A stretch of DNA of 64,000 nt from Urbifossiella sp046350095 (GCA_046350095.1 JAXMBA010000007.1:62001-126000); one strand, 5' to 3'; counted from the first letter of the stretch, positions 27,935-36,148 are shown. Notes: generated from the sequence alone by a model not told the origin. Made by a program: numbers and translations.

Positions 27935-28831
27935 CTAGGCGGCCCGCCGGGTGGGCGGGCGGCACACGGTTTTCGTCGCACGGGCCGCGGCCACAAGCGC
28001 GGCCGCGAGTCGGGCGTTCAGCGCGTGGCCGGACCGGTAGGCGACCACGTGGCCGACAAGGTCGAACCCGCACAGGGCCAGGTCGCCGACCATGTCCAGC
28101 ACCTTGTGCCGGGCCGGTTCGTCGGCGAACCGCAGGCGGTTGCCGACCGGGCCGCGGCGGCCGAACACGAGTACGTCCGCCGCGGTCAGGTGTTTCCCGA
28201 CCCCGGCAGCACGGAGGGCGTACGCCTCCGCCTCCGTCAAGAATGTTCGGCAGGAGGCGACCTCCCGCACGAAGTTTTCTGGCGTCAGTTCCAGAGTGTG
28301 CGCCTGGGGCGGAATCGGCGCCCCCGGCCCGTAATCGAGTCGGTAGCTCAGCATCAGCCCGTCTCGATCCGACGGGTGAAGCGCGACCGCGGCCCCGCTG
28401 GCGGTGACGACGGAGGGTTCGTCCACGCCGCAGATCGGTCGGCGGGCCGTTTGGAGCGTGGCGCCGGCGGCGGCTAGCGCGGCCACGAATCCGACGGCGG
28501 AACCGTCCAAGCCCGGGGGCTCCGGGCCGTCGAGTTCGACGACGCAGTTGTCGATGCGGAGGCCGGCCAGGGCCGCGAGGGCGTGTTCGACGAGGGTGAC
28601 GCCGGCGTCGGGCGGGCCGAGTGTGGTCCGGCGCTCGGTGGCGGTCACCATGTGGGCCGCGGCGGGAATCAGCGGCGTGTCCGGCAGGTCGGTGCGGCGG
28701 AAGGCGAGCCCGGTGTCGGCGGCGGCCGGCAGGAAGCGGGCGGTGACGCGACGGCCGGCGACGAACCCGATGCCGCTCACTTCGGCGGGGCCGGCGAGGG
28801 TTCGTTGCTGTCGGTAGCCGATGACGCGCAC
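27935..28831 (-). CDS. lpxC: UDP-3-O-acyl-N-acetylglucosamine deacetylase
   Basis: This 298-residue zinc enzyme performs the committed step of lipid A synthesis. All catalytic residues are seen: Glu82-His83 in LVEHALAALAG, His242 and Asp246 in RHKVLDMVGD (zinc ligands), and His269 in SGHALN (base). The N-terminal Q-R-T-L and I-D-N-C-V-V-E-L-D-G-P-E-P-P-G-L-D-G-S segments also match. One oddity is that the common G-x-G-x-H-S-G motif reads GIGFVAG, with Val24 where His is frequent. The start is GTG at 28831, with GGAG upstream. It lies between an OmpH-like gene and a Gfo/Idh gene on one strand, most likely one operon. Confidence 0.93.
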   Translation of the reverse strand: MRVIGYRQQRTLAGPAEVSGIGFVAGRRVTARFLPAAADTGLAFRRTDLPDTPLIPAAAHMVTATERRTTLGPPDAGVTLVEHALAALAGLRIDNCVVELDGPEPPGLDGSAVGFVAALAAAGATLQTARRPICGVDEPSVVTASGAAVALHPSDRDGLMLSYRLDYGPGAPIPPQAHTLELTPENFVREVASCRTFLTEAEAYALRAAGVGKHLTAADVLVFGRRGPVGNRLRFADEPARHKVLDMVGDLALCGFDLVGHVVAYRSGHALNARLAAALVAAARATKTVCRPPTRRAA

Positions 28832-28891
28832 GGTGCGATCTCCGGGAGCGAGGCCGGCGGCCCGGGAGTTCCGGGCCGCCGACGGGATTCG

Positions 28892-29635
28892 TCACATCTT
28901 CCCGGGCACCGGCGGGGCGCCCATCGGTACCGGGCCACCGGGGGCTGCTCCCGGCTGCGGGCCGGGGGCGCCCGGCGGGCCGGCCGGGATCTCGGCGCCG
29001 GCCGGGACCGCCGGGGCCGGGTTCCACTTGTTCAGTGTCTGGACGACGACGCCAGTCAGGTCCACCTGCGGGTGGACGAAGAACGGCTGACACGCCGGCG
29101 GCTTCAGCTTCAATTCCTTGAGGTACGGGTTCTTCTTCTCGTCCTCCGTGACCGCGTCCGGGTACGCCAGGACGAGGTGGTAGCCGTTCATCTCGGCCGT
29201 CTTGTCCACGACGAGCTTGATGTCGTCGTACAGGCCGGAGATGATTCCGCTGGCCTTCTCGTTGAGCACCTTGTCCACGTCGCGACTCTTGTCCTCGATG
29301 CGGCGGGCCAGCTCGACCATCTGCTTGCCGTACTGGTCTTTGACGGCCGGGTCCGGGGCGGTCTGCATCGACTGCTGAAGCTTGATGTAGTCGGCCCGCC
29401 ACTGGACGAGGTCCTTCGACATCCCCTTCCGCTCTTCGCTCAGCTGGTAAACCTGCCACTTGGCCTTGCCGTAGTCGCGCATCACGGCGGCCATGTTGAA
29501 CACGGCGACGGTGGGGCGACCGCCCTGCGGCGCGGGCGCCGGGGCGCCCGGCTGCTGGGCGCGGCCGGCGCCGGCGAGGAAGATCGCCCCGCCGAGCCCG
29601 ACCAGGGCGGACAGGTACACGTACACGCGCTTCAC
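28892..29635 (-). CDS. OmpH/Skp-like periplasmic chaperone
   Basis: This 247-residue exported protein begins with a signal peptide (VKRVYVYLSALVGLGGAIFLAGAGRA). It continues with the Skp opening V-A-V-F-N-M-A-A-V-M and a long helical coiled-coil region (about 55-150) rich in Lys, Glu and Gln. It ends with a Pro- and Gly-rich tail of about 45 residues that ordinary Skp lacks. Skp holds unfolded outer-membrane proteins in the periplasm. It heads the probable operon with lpxC and the Gfo/Idh gene. The GTG at 29635 was chosen because GGAGG precedes it and the signal peptide starts there. Confidence 0.82.
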   Translation of the reverse strand: MKRVYVYLSALVGLGGAIFLAGAGRAQQPGAPAPAPQGGRPTVAVFNMAAVMRDYGKAKWQVYQLSEERKGMSKDLVQWRADYIKLQQSMQTAPDPAVKDQYGKQMVELARRIEDKSRDVDKVLNEKASGIISGLYDDIKLVVDKTAEMNGYHLVLAYPDAVTEDEKKNPYLKELKLKPPACQPFFVHPQVDLTGVVVQTLNKWNPAPAVPAGAEIPAGPPGAPGPQPGAAPGGPVPMGAPPVPGKM

Positions 29636-29885
29636 GTCCTTGCCTCCTCTGCCCGGTGCGGTGCGAACGGGGGTTCCGGTCCCCGTCCGCACCCCGACCG
29701 CGGCGGCCGCGTGCGCGGGCCGTCCTCGCGGCGTCCTTAGGGTGCCGTGGCCGGGGGGTAATACCCCATCCCCCCGGGGGCGTCAACCGGAACAAACCGG
29801 AGGACTGCGTCGCCGGAAGCGGCTTCGGTTGAACCGCGTGTGCCGGTCGTGCCGATAAGGAAGGTGAGTCCGCCCCGGGGGTGTC

Positions 29886-30323
29886 ATGCGCCGCGTGTTC
29901 CGCCTGCTCGTGCCGTTGCTGTCACTGGCCGCCGGGGCCGGGGCGGTCGCGCTGCAGGGCGGGTGCGGGCCGTCAAAGCCGCCGCGCGAACTGACGGTGT
30001 GCGGCCGCCTCACCTTCCAGGGCCGGCCCGTCGCCGGCGGTACGGTCGTATTCACCCCCGACCCCGACCACGGCGGCACCGGGAAGCCGCTCCGCGCCGC
30101 CACCGCCGCCGACGGCACGTTCACCCTCCGCGCCGCCGACGGCTCCGTACCACCGGGTTGGTACCGCGTGGCGCTTGCCCCGTCGCCGGGGGAAACGACC
30201 GACCCACCCTTCCCGCCCCTGTTGCGCCGACCGGACCGCTCCGGTATCGTCCGGGAAGTGGCCGCGGGGAAGGATCACGTCTTCGAGTTCGCCGTCGAGG
30301 TACCGCCGCCGGTCGCTCCTTGA
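29886..30323 (+). CDS. Small exported protein, possible lipoprotein, with beta-sandwich domain
   Basis: This 145-residue protein has an N-terminal hydrophobic segment ending L-Q-G-G-C27-G, a weak match to a lipobox, so anchoring to a membrane is possible. Residues 36-140 read as one carboxypeptidase-regulatory-like (transthyretin-type) beta-sandwich: G-R-L-T-F-Q-G-R-P-V-A-G-G-T-V-V-F, then T-A-A-D-G-T-F-T-L, then P-P-G-W-Y-R-V-A-L. This layout is very common among planctomycete lipoproteins of unknown function. It is divergent from the Skp-like gene, with 250 bases between their starts that should hold both promoters. Confidence 0.72.
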   Translation: MRRVFRLLVPLLSLAAGAGAVALQGGCGPSKPPRELTVCGRLTFQGRPVAGGTVVFTPDPDHGGTGKPLRAATAADGTFTLRAADGSVPPGWYRVALAPSPGETTDPPFPPLLRRPDRSGIVREVAAGKDHVFEFAVEVPPPVAP

Positions 30324-30390
30324 CCCGTCCGGCGGCCCGGTTAGAGTAGAGCGACCCGATTCCTTCCGTCCTCCGAGTCAGGAGAGCGCC

Positions 30391-30837
30391 GTGGGCCTGT
30401 TCGACAACCTCTTCGGCGGCAGCGAGAGCAGCGGCCGCGGCATCACCAAGCACGAGGCGTTCACCGGCATCCTGCTGGCGGCGGCCGCAGCCGACGGACA
30501 CATCGCCGACGAAGAGGCCCGCAGCCTCTGGAACACGATCGAGCGGATGAAGCTGTTCAGCAACTTTACCCCCGACAAGTTCAACCGGATGATCGACGTA
30601 CTCCTGAAGATTCTCAAGAAGGGCGGCCCGGAGTTGCTCATCGAGAAGTGCGTGCCCGAGGTGCCGGACGAGCTGCGCGAGACGGTGTTCGCCAACGCCT
30701 GCGACATCGTTCTGGCCGACGGCGTCGTCGAAGACGAGGAGCGGGAGCTGATCGAGAAGTTGCAGAACGAGCTGGAAATCCCGGGCGACGAGGCGATGGA
30801 CATCGTCCGCGTCATGGTCATCAAGAATCGCGGCTGA
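30391..30837 (+). CDS. TerB-like protein
   Basis: This 148-residue cytoplasmic protein matches the TerB (tellurite resistance protein B-like) fold. It contains an acidic helical domain with two internal repeats: L-A-A-A-A-A-D-G-H-I-A-D-E-E-A and A-C-D-I-V-L-A-D-G-V-V-E-D-E-E-R-E. The D-G-x-x-x-x-E-E pattern binds metal in relatives. TerB-like proteins are widespread and most have nothing to do with tellurite; no other ter genes are nearby. The start is GTG at 30391, with CAGGAG upstream and M-G-L-F-D-N-L-F as the first residues. Confidence 0.85.
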   Translation: MGLFDNLFGGSESSGRGITKHEAFTGILLAAAAADGHIADEEARSLWNTIERMKLFSNFTPDKFNRMIDVLLKILKKGGPELLIEKCVPEVPDELRETVFANACDIVLADGVVEDEERELIEKLQNELEIPGDEAMDIVRVMVIKNRG

Positions 30838-30915
30838 CGCCGGATACAATCAGCCCACCCGAAGCCCACCCGCCGCGGCCGGTGGGCTTCTTCGTTTCTC
30901 ACCACGGACCACGCC

Positions 30916-33036
30916 ATGCGACTGTTCCGCCACGCGGTACTGGTGCTGGCCCTCGGGGGCACGGCGATGACGGCTCACTCGGACGAGGGGATGTGGCTCC
31001 TCAACGACCCGCCCCGCCAACTGCTCAAGGATCGCCACGGGTTCGACCTCGGCGACGGCTGGCTCGACAAGGCCATGAAGGCGAACGTCCGTCTGAACAG
31101 CGGCGGCTCGGGCGGCTTCGTCTCGCCCGACGGCCTGCTCGTCACGAACCACCACGTCGCCGCCGACTCCATCCAGAAGCTCAGCACGCCGGGCCGCGAC
31201 CTGTACCGCGACGGCTTCCTGGCCCAGACCCGCGACGCGGAACTGAAGTGCCCCGACCTCGAGCTCAACGTGCTGCAAAACATCACCGACGTGACCGCGA
31301 AGGTGAACGCGGCCGTGACCCCGGACATGACGCCCGCCCAGGCCGCGGCCGCACGGCGGGCGGCGATGGCGAAGGTCGAGAAGGAGTCGCTCGACGCCAC
31401 CGGGCTGCGTTCGGACGTGGTGACGCTTTACAACGGCGGGCTGTACCACCTCTACCGCTACAAGAAGTTCACGGACGTTCGGCTCGTCTTCGCGCCCGAA
31501 AAGAGCATCGCCGGGTTCGGCGGCGACGTGGACAATTTCGAGTACCCGCGGATGAACCTCGACGTGTCGTTCTTCCGCGCCTACGAGAACGGGCAGCCGG
31601 CGCGGACGCCCGACTACTTCCGCTGGAACCCGGACGGCCCGAAGGACGGCGACCTGGTGTTCGTCACCGGCCACCCCGGCACGACGAACCGGCTGGAAAC
31701 GTTGGCGAAGCTGAAGCACCGCCGCGACCACACGCTGCCGTACACACTGGCCCGGCTGCGGGCGGTCGAGGCGGCATTGCACCAGTACGGCGAGCAAGGC
31801 CCGGAGGAGCACCGCCAGGCGGCGACGGCCCACCACAGCGCCGCGAACGCCCGCAAGGCGTTCAGCGGGCAGTTCCAGGGGCTCCTCGACCCGGAGGTGA
31901 TGAAGCAGAAGCAGCAGGCCGAGCGCGACCTGCACGCCGCCCTCGTGGTCGGCTCGCACCAGCACCGCATGATCCCCGGCTTCCAGGACGCGAAGATCCA
32001 CTCCGCCCCGACCGACTACCTCGACGCCATAGAACGTGTGGCCGCCGTGCAGGCGACGCTCGCCGGCTTCGAGCGCGAACACCTGTTGATCGAAACCGGC
32101 CACGGCTTCACGTCAGACCTGTTCACCGTGGCCCGCCATCTCGTCCGGATGGCGGAGGAGTTGCCGAAGCCGTCGGCCGAGCGGCTGCGCGAGTACCGCG
32201 ACTCCAACCTCGACTCGCTGAAACTCCAGGTGTTCAGCCCCGCGCCGGTTTACCCGCCGCTGGAGCGGGTGAAGCTGCAAACCGCACTCACATTCATGGC
32301 CGAGCAACTCGGCGGCGCTCACCCGTCGGTGCGGCTGGCGTTCGCCGGCAAGAACCCCGCGGGCCGTGCCGACGAACTGGTCCGCGGGTCGAAGCTCGCC
32401 GACGTGGCCGAGCGGAAGCGACTTGCCGACGGCGGCAGGGCCGCGATCGACGCCAGCGCCGACCCGCTCATCAAGCTTGCCAAGGTGATCGACCCCGATG
32501 CGCGACGGCTGCGGAGTCGATTCGAGACGGAGGTGGAAGAGCCGGAGCGGCAGGCGTATGCGGAACTCGCCCGGCTCCGCTTCCTGGCGCTCGGTAAGTC
32601 CGTGGCCCCGGACGCAACGTTCACCCTGCGACTGGCGTTCGGTGTCGTGAAGGGCTATGACGTGGACGGCGAGAAGCTGCCGTTCCACACGACGCTCGGC
32701 GGCGCCTTCGAACGTTCCGCACGGCTCGGCGGCGTGGAGCCGTTCGACCTGCCGAAGCGGTGGCTGGACGGTAAGGCAAGGCTGGACCTGGCGACGCCGT
32801 TCAACTTCGTGAGCACGGCGGACACCATCGGCGGCAACAGCGGGAGCCCGGTGCTGAACCGCGCCGGCGAGTTGGTGGGCATCAACTTCGACCGCAACCG
32901 CCACGGGCTGGTGCGAAACTTCGTGTACACCGAGGTACAGGCCCGGCACGTGGCGGTGCACTCGAAAGCTGTACTGGAGGCGCTGCGAAAGCTGTACCCG
33001 GCCGAGGCTCTGGTGAAGGAACTAACCGGCGGCTGA
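30916..33036 (+). CDS. S46-family dipeptidyl-peptidase (DPP7/DPP11 type)
   Basis: This 706-residue exported serine exopeptidase removes dipeptides from peptide N-termini. A signal peptide covers residues 1-22. The chymotrypsin-like half carries His80 in TNHHV, the Asp within GGDVDNF (203-208) and Ser642 in GGNSGSP, separated by a large helical insert, which is the family layout. The N-terminal D-E-G-M-W motif (23-27), which binds the substrate amino terminus, is present. The S1-pocket position holds Arg660 in GINFDRN, as in DPP11-type enzymes that prefer Asp or Glu. The ATG at 30916 is followed directly by the signal peptide. Confidence 0.93.
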   Translation: MRLFRHAVLVLALGGTAMTAHSDEGMWLLNDPPRQLLKDRHGFDLGDGWLDKAMKANVRLNSGGSGGFVSPDGLLVTNHHVAADSIQKLSTPGRDLYRDGFLAQTRDAELKCPDLELNVLQNITDVTAKVNAAVTPDMTPAQAAAARRAAMAKVEKESLDATGLRSDVVTLYNGGLYHLYRYKKFTDVRLVFAPEKSIAGFGGDVDNFEYPRMNLDVSFFRAYENGQPARTPDYFRWNPDGPKDGDLVFVTGHPGTTNRLETLAKLKHRRDHTLPYTLARLRAVEAALHQYGEQGPEEHRQAATAHHSAANARKAFSGQFQGLLDPEVMKQKQQAERDLHAALVVGSHQHRMIPGFQDAKIHSAPTDYLDAIERVAAVQATLAGFEREHLLIETGHGFTSDLFTVARHLVRMAEELPKPSAERLREYRDSNLDSLKLQVFSPAPVYPPLERVKLQTALTFMAEQLGGAHPSVRLAFAGKNPAGRADELVRGSKLADVAERKRLADGGRAAIDASADPLIKLAKVIDPDARRLRSRFETEVEEPERQAYAELARLRFLALGKSVAPDATFTLRLAFGVVKGYDVDGEKLPFHTTLGGAFERSARLGGVEPFDLPKRWLDGKARLDLATPFNFVSTADTIGGNSGSPVLNRAGELVGINFDRNRHGLVRNFVYTEVQARHVAVHSKAVLEALRKLYPAEALVKELTGG

Positions 33037-33087
33037 GCGGTGACGGGCGAACGGCTGGAAATCGTCCGCCGTTCGCCCGTCACCGCT
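33036..33087. terminator. Bidirectional terminator between the S46 gene and lexA
   Basis: A perfect 20-bp stem, 33036-33055 with 33068-33087, closes a 12-base loop. The left arm begins on the last base of the S46 stop codon and the right arm ends on the last base of the lexA stop codon, so the hairpin exactly fills the space between two convergent genes. Confidence 0.75.
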
Positions 33088-33713
33088 TAGCACTTCCGGA
33101 TAACGCCCGCGAGCAGCCCGAGGATCTGCACGTCCTGCCGGGCCGGGTCGACCACGATGGGCTCCATCGCTGCATTCATCGGGTGGAGCAGAATCTGGTC
33201 CTTCTTCCGCTGGTACTTCTTCAGCGTCATCGCGCGGTCTACCATCGCCACCACCTTGTCGCCGTTCTCGCACGTCTCGCGCTTTCGGATCACCACGTAG
33301 TCGCCGTCGGCGATGTGGCCGTCGATCATCGACTGGCCCTTCACCTTCACGACGTACAGGTCGTCCTCGCCGAACAGCTCGCGCATCTCGAGGCGGTCGT
33401 CGGTCTCCTCGGCCTCGATGGCCCGGCCGGCGGCGACGACGCCCTTGAGCGGCAGGCTAAACCCGCCGGCGGACACCCCGGGGATGGTGATGCCTCGGGC
33501 CTGGGCGCGCTGCTGGTTGTCGCGCTTCTCGACGCGGTTGATGTACCCCTTCTTCTGGAGCGCCTTCAGGTGGCACATCACGCCGTTGGGCGACGAGATG
33601 CCGAACGCCTCACAGATGTCGCGGATGGCCGGCGGGAAGCCTTTGGTTTCGATCATCTTGCGGATATAGGCGTAAATCTGCTGCTGCTTGTCGGTCAGGG
33701 CGGTGTCACTCAC
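33087..33713 (-). CDS. lexA: SOS repressor LexA
   Basis: This 208-residue transcriptional repressor cleaves itself when RecA is active after DNA damage. The N-terminal winged helix (1-65) contains the usual Q-Q-x-I-Y-A-Y-I and G-F-P-P-A-I-R-D-I motifs. The cleavage site is Ala95-Gly96 in VAAGRAIE. The catalytic pair is Ser128 in KGQSMID and Lys165 in MTLKKYQ. The GTG at 33713 has GGAGG ideally spaced upstream and gives the normal family length; an ATG 69 bases earlier is in frame. A promoter with an operator-like spacer lies at 33801-33829, which fits autoregulation. It is divergent from the M20 peptidase gene. Confidence 0.95.
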   Translation of the reverse strand: MSDTALTDKQQQIYAYIRKMIETKGFPPAIRDICEAFGISSPNGVMCHLKALQKKGYINRVEKRDNQQRAQARGITIPGVSAGGFSLPLKGVVAAGRAIEAEETDDRLEMRELFGEDDLYVVKVKGQSMIDGHIADGDYVVIRKRETCENGDKVVAMVDRAMTLKKYQRKKDQILLHPMNAAMEPIVVDPARQDVQILGLLAGVIRKC

Positions 33714-33800
33714 GGCGGCCTCCGGGGGGGTTGAGTGCGACCGCTCGGCCTCCGCCGGCGCGGCTGGTATTGTCGTCAACATGCGTCCATCCTGAATGGA

Positions 33801-33829
33801 AGTCTAATCCACACTTGTACAGATGGCAA
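33801..33829 (-). promoter_or_regulatory. lexA promoter with possible LexA operator
   Basis: On the minus strand TTGCCA (33829-33824) and TAGACT (33806-33801) are 17 bases apart. The spacer holds TGTACAAGTG, and the flanks CTTG/CAAG (33814-33830) are symmetric, which could be the repressor's own binding site. The binding motif of planctomycete LexA is not known to me, so the operator part is a guess. Confidence 0.5.
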
Positions 33830-33898
33830 GCGCGGAATTCGAGGTCGGTTGACCGCCCGCAGTCGGCGGGCGATGATAAGCGTCGTCAAGGAGTGCCG

Positions 33899-35047
33899 AT
33901 GACCCCCGCCGCCACCCTCGCCGAGCTCGTCCGCCGACCGTCCGTGAACCCCATGGGGCGGACCGACCTTCCCGCCGACATCCTCTACGAGCACCGCGTC
34001 ACCGACTACCTCCACGGCCGCCTCCGCGACCTCGGCGTGGCCGTCGAACGGCAGACCGTCCGGGCCGGCCGCGAGAACCTCGTCGCGATGTACGACCCGC
34101 CCGGAACGCCGGCCTTTTCCACGGTCTTCGAGTGCCACCAGGACACGGTGCCGGTCGACGCCATGACGGTCGAGCCGTTTGCGGCGCGGGTCGAGGGCGG
34201 CAGGCTCTACGGCCGCGGGGCGTGCGACGTGAAGGGCGGAGCCGCCGTCATGCTCGCCGCGTTCGAGCGGCTCGTTCGCGAGCGGCCGGCCGGGTCGGCG
34301 CGCGTCACCCTCGCCTATACCGTGGACGAGGAGCACACGTTTCTTGGGGTGCAGGAGCTCGTGAAGCGCGGCCTTTCGGCCGACTCCGCGGTCGTGGCCG
34401 AGCCGACGCTCCTCAACATCGTCAGCGCCCACAAGGGGGTTGTCCGCTGGGTCGCGGAAACGGCCGGGCGGGCGTGCCACAGCTCGCGCCCCGAGAACGG
34501 CGTGAACGCCGTGTACCGGATGGCCCGCATCCTTACCGCGATCGAGCGCTACGCGGCGGAATTGCAAGCCCGCCCGCCGCACCCGTCGCTCGGGCCGCGG
34601 ACCACGTCGGTCGGCCGCATCACCGGCGGCGTCAGCCCGAACACCGTACCGGACGTGTGCCGCATCGACATCGACCGGCGCTTGTTGCCCGGTGAAACGG
34701 CCCAGGCCGCGGCCGCCGACCTGGAGGCGTTCCTGAAGGCCGACCCCGCCATCGACTTCCCGTTCACGCTCACGCAGTCGCACGCCGCGTGCCCGCCGCT
34801 CGACCCCGGCCGCTCCGGCGAACTGGTGGCGCGCCTCGGAGCCGCAATCGACGCCGTCGCCGGCCGGCACGAGGTCCACGCCGTGCCGTACGGGACCGAC
34901 GCCTCGACCATCTCCGGCGGCGGCATTCCGGCGGTCGTGTTCGGCCCCGGTGACATCGCCCAGGCGCACACCAAGGACGAGTGGATCGAGTTGTCGCAAC
35001 TCGACCCCGCGGCGGAAATCCTGTTCCGCTTCGCGTGCGCGAAGTGA
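33899..35047 (+). CDS. M20-family metallopeptidase (ArgE/DapE-like)
   Basis: This 382-residue zinc hydrolase belongs to the ArgE/DapE/CPG2 group, which cleaves amide bonds of acylated amino acids or dipeptides. Metal ligands and catalytic residues are all visible: His80-x-Asp82 in ECHQDTVPVD, Asp110 in GRGACDVKGG, Glu144-Glu145 in VDEEHTF, an acidic ligand in VVAEPT, and the C-terminal His in AHTKDEW. The dimerisation (lid) domain spans about 180-290. AAGGAG precedes the ATG at 33899. The substrate cannot be fixed: N-acetylornithine, succinyl-diaminopimelate and general peptides remain possible, and no arginine or lysine pathway genes are adjacent. Confidence 0.88.
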   Translation: MTPAATLAELVRRPSVNPMGRTDLPADILYEHRVTDYLHGRLRDLGVAVERQTVRAGRENLVAMYDPPGTPAFSTVFECHQDTVPVDAMTVEPFAARVEGGRLYGRGACDVKGGAAVMLAAFERLVRERPAGSARVTLAYTVDEEHTFLGVQELVKRGLSADSAVVAEPTLLNIVSAHKGVVRWVAETAGRACHSSRPENGVNAVYRMARILTAIERYAAELQARPPHPSLGPRTTSVGRITGGVSPNTVPDVCRIDIDRRLLPGETAQAAAADLEAFLKADPAIDFPFTLTQSHAACPPLDPGRSGELVARLGAAIDAVAGRHEVHAVPYGTDASTISGGGIPAVVFGPGDIAQAHTKDEWIELSQLDPAAEILFRFACAK

Positions 35048-35183
35048 TCCCACCCCGACGTGACAATCCGGCGCCAACGCATTAGAGTAACTGCATCACA
35101 CGGACGGCGTCAGAACGGCTGGGGAACGTGAGCCACGGCCGGGCTCGGGACCGGGACCGGGAGACCGGTCAAGGGGGATCACC

Positions 35184-35339
35184 GTGAGCATCGTTCGCAT
35201 GGGGATGGCCGAGGACGGGAAGTTTGGGAGCGGGTACGAGGCGATTTTCGGCAAGGGCGGCAAGAAGCCCGCCGCCAAGCCTGCCGCAGCAGAAAAGAAG
35301 CCGGCGGCGAAGAAGAAGCCGGCGGCGAAGAAGAAGTAA
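35184..35339 (+). CDS. Small lysine-rich protein (51 residues)
   Basis: A GTG start with AAGGGGG upstream opens a 51-codon gene ending in TAA. The first half reads VRMGMAEDGKFGSGYEAIFGKG and the second half is a Lys/Ala/Pro tail with repeated K-K-P-A-A-K-K units. Such tails resemble histone H1 or nucleic-acid-binding extensions. A small lysine-rich signature protein is known for the Planctomycetes-Verrucomicrobia-Chlamydiae group; this may be the local copy, but I could not check. The conserved-looking N-terminus, the ribosome-binding site and the lack of any other gene in this stretch support it as real. It is followed 70 bases later by the DksA/TraR-type gene. Confidence 0.7.
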   Translation: MSIVRMGMAEDGKFGSGYEAIFGKGGKKPAAKPAAAEKKPAAKKKPAAKKK

Positions 35340-35409
35340 GCGGCACGCCGGGTGCAACCGTGTCCGCCCGCCCCGCCGCTCTGGGCGGGCCGAACTGGAG
35401 CACCCCGCC

Positions 35410-36105
35410 ATGACGAAGGCCAAGACGAACCGCTTCCGCACGCAACTTCGCGCCCTGGCCGACCGCGTCGGGGCGACCGCCGCCGGGCTCGAAGAGCAGG
35501 TCCGCACTCCGACCGGCGGCGAGAGCTCGGGCGGTCTCTCGAACGCTCCTCTACACCTTGGGGACCTGGGGGCCGAAGTCTACAACCACGAACTCAACGC
35601 CACGCTGCTGGAGAACGAAGCTCACCTGCGGGGTGAGGTGCTGGCAGCCCTGGACCGTCTCGACTCGGGCACGTTCGGCACCTGCGAGGCGTGCGGCCGG
35701 CCCATCGGCGAGGAGCGGTTGGAGGCGCTGCCGTACGTCCGCCACTGCGTCGGCTGCGCCGCGAAGATGCAGAGCGGCGCGGCGGTGAACCTGAACTCCG
35801 GCCGGCCCACGGCCTGGCAGTCCACCCTCGACGACGCCGACACCGACGGCGCCCAGAACGACGACGTTCACGCCGCCGGGACGCCAGGCGGCGGGGGCCC
35901 CGAAGGCGGACTCGCTGGCACTAACGCCGGCCGCGGCAATCCCGCCGACCTGTCGGATCTGGAGAGCGCGATGGGAAGCGGCCAGTTCGACGAGCGGACG
36001 GAGGGCGCCGCCGAGGACGACGGGGCGCACGCCGGCAGTTCGGGCGGCGCGGTCGGCGGTTTTCCGGCGAACAAGCGCTCCGGCTCGGCAAAGCGGCCGC
36101 GGTGA
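35410..36105 (+). CDS. DksA/TraR-type C4 zinc-finger protein
   Basis: This 231-residue protein carries a DksA/TraR zinc finger with Cys92, Cys95, Cys113 and Cys116 in CEACGRPI...RHCVGC, preceded by a helical region (about 55-90) that resembles the DksA coiled coil. DksA-type proteins bind RNA polymerase through the secondary channel and tune transcription. Two features differ from DksA: a 50-residue basic N-terminus and a 110-residue low-complexity tail rich in Gly, Asp and Ala. A role other than transcription control is therefore possible. It lies just after the lysine-rich small gene on the same strand. Confidence 0.78.
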   Translation: MTKAKTNRFRTQLRALADRVGATAAGLEEQVRTPTGGESSGGLSNAPLHLGDLGAEVYNHELNATLLENEAHLRGEVLAALDRLDSGTFGTCEACGRPIGEERLEALPYVRHCVGCAAKMQSGAAVNLNSGRPTAWQSTLDDADTDGAQNDDVHAAGTPGGGGPEGGLAGTNAGRGNPADLSDLESAMGSGQFDERTEGAAEDDGAHAGSSGGAVGGFPANKRSGSAKRPR

Positions 36106-36148
36106 GTGTCCGCCCCCGCCGCGACCAGGCCGTGCCGAGAATTGCCGC

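Noticed and set aside
26312..28477. 721-codon plus frame over tpx, the Gfo/Idh gene and lpxC
   Set aside because: It is antisense to genes with intact catalytic residues and has shadow-type composition.
30391..30837. Tellurite resistance operon
   Set aside because: Only a TerB-like gene is present; terC, terD and terE are absent, and lone TerB-like proteins are common.
35280..35339. Repeated AAGAAG/CCGGCGGCG units as a possible microsatellite
   Set aside because: They are better explained as codons for the K-K-P-A-A tail of the small lysine-rich gene.
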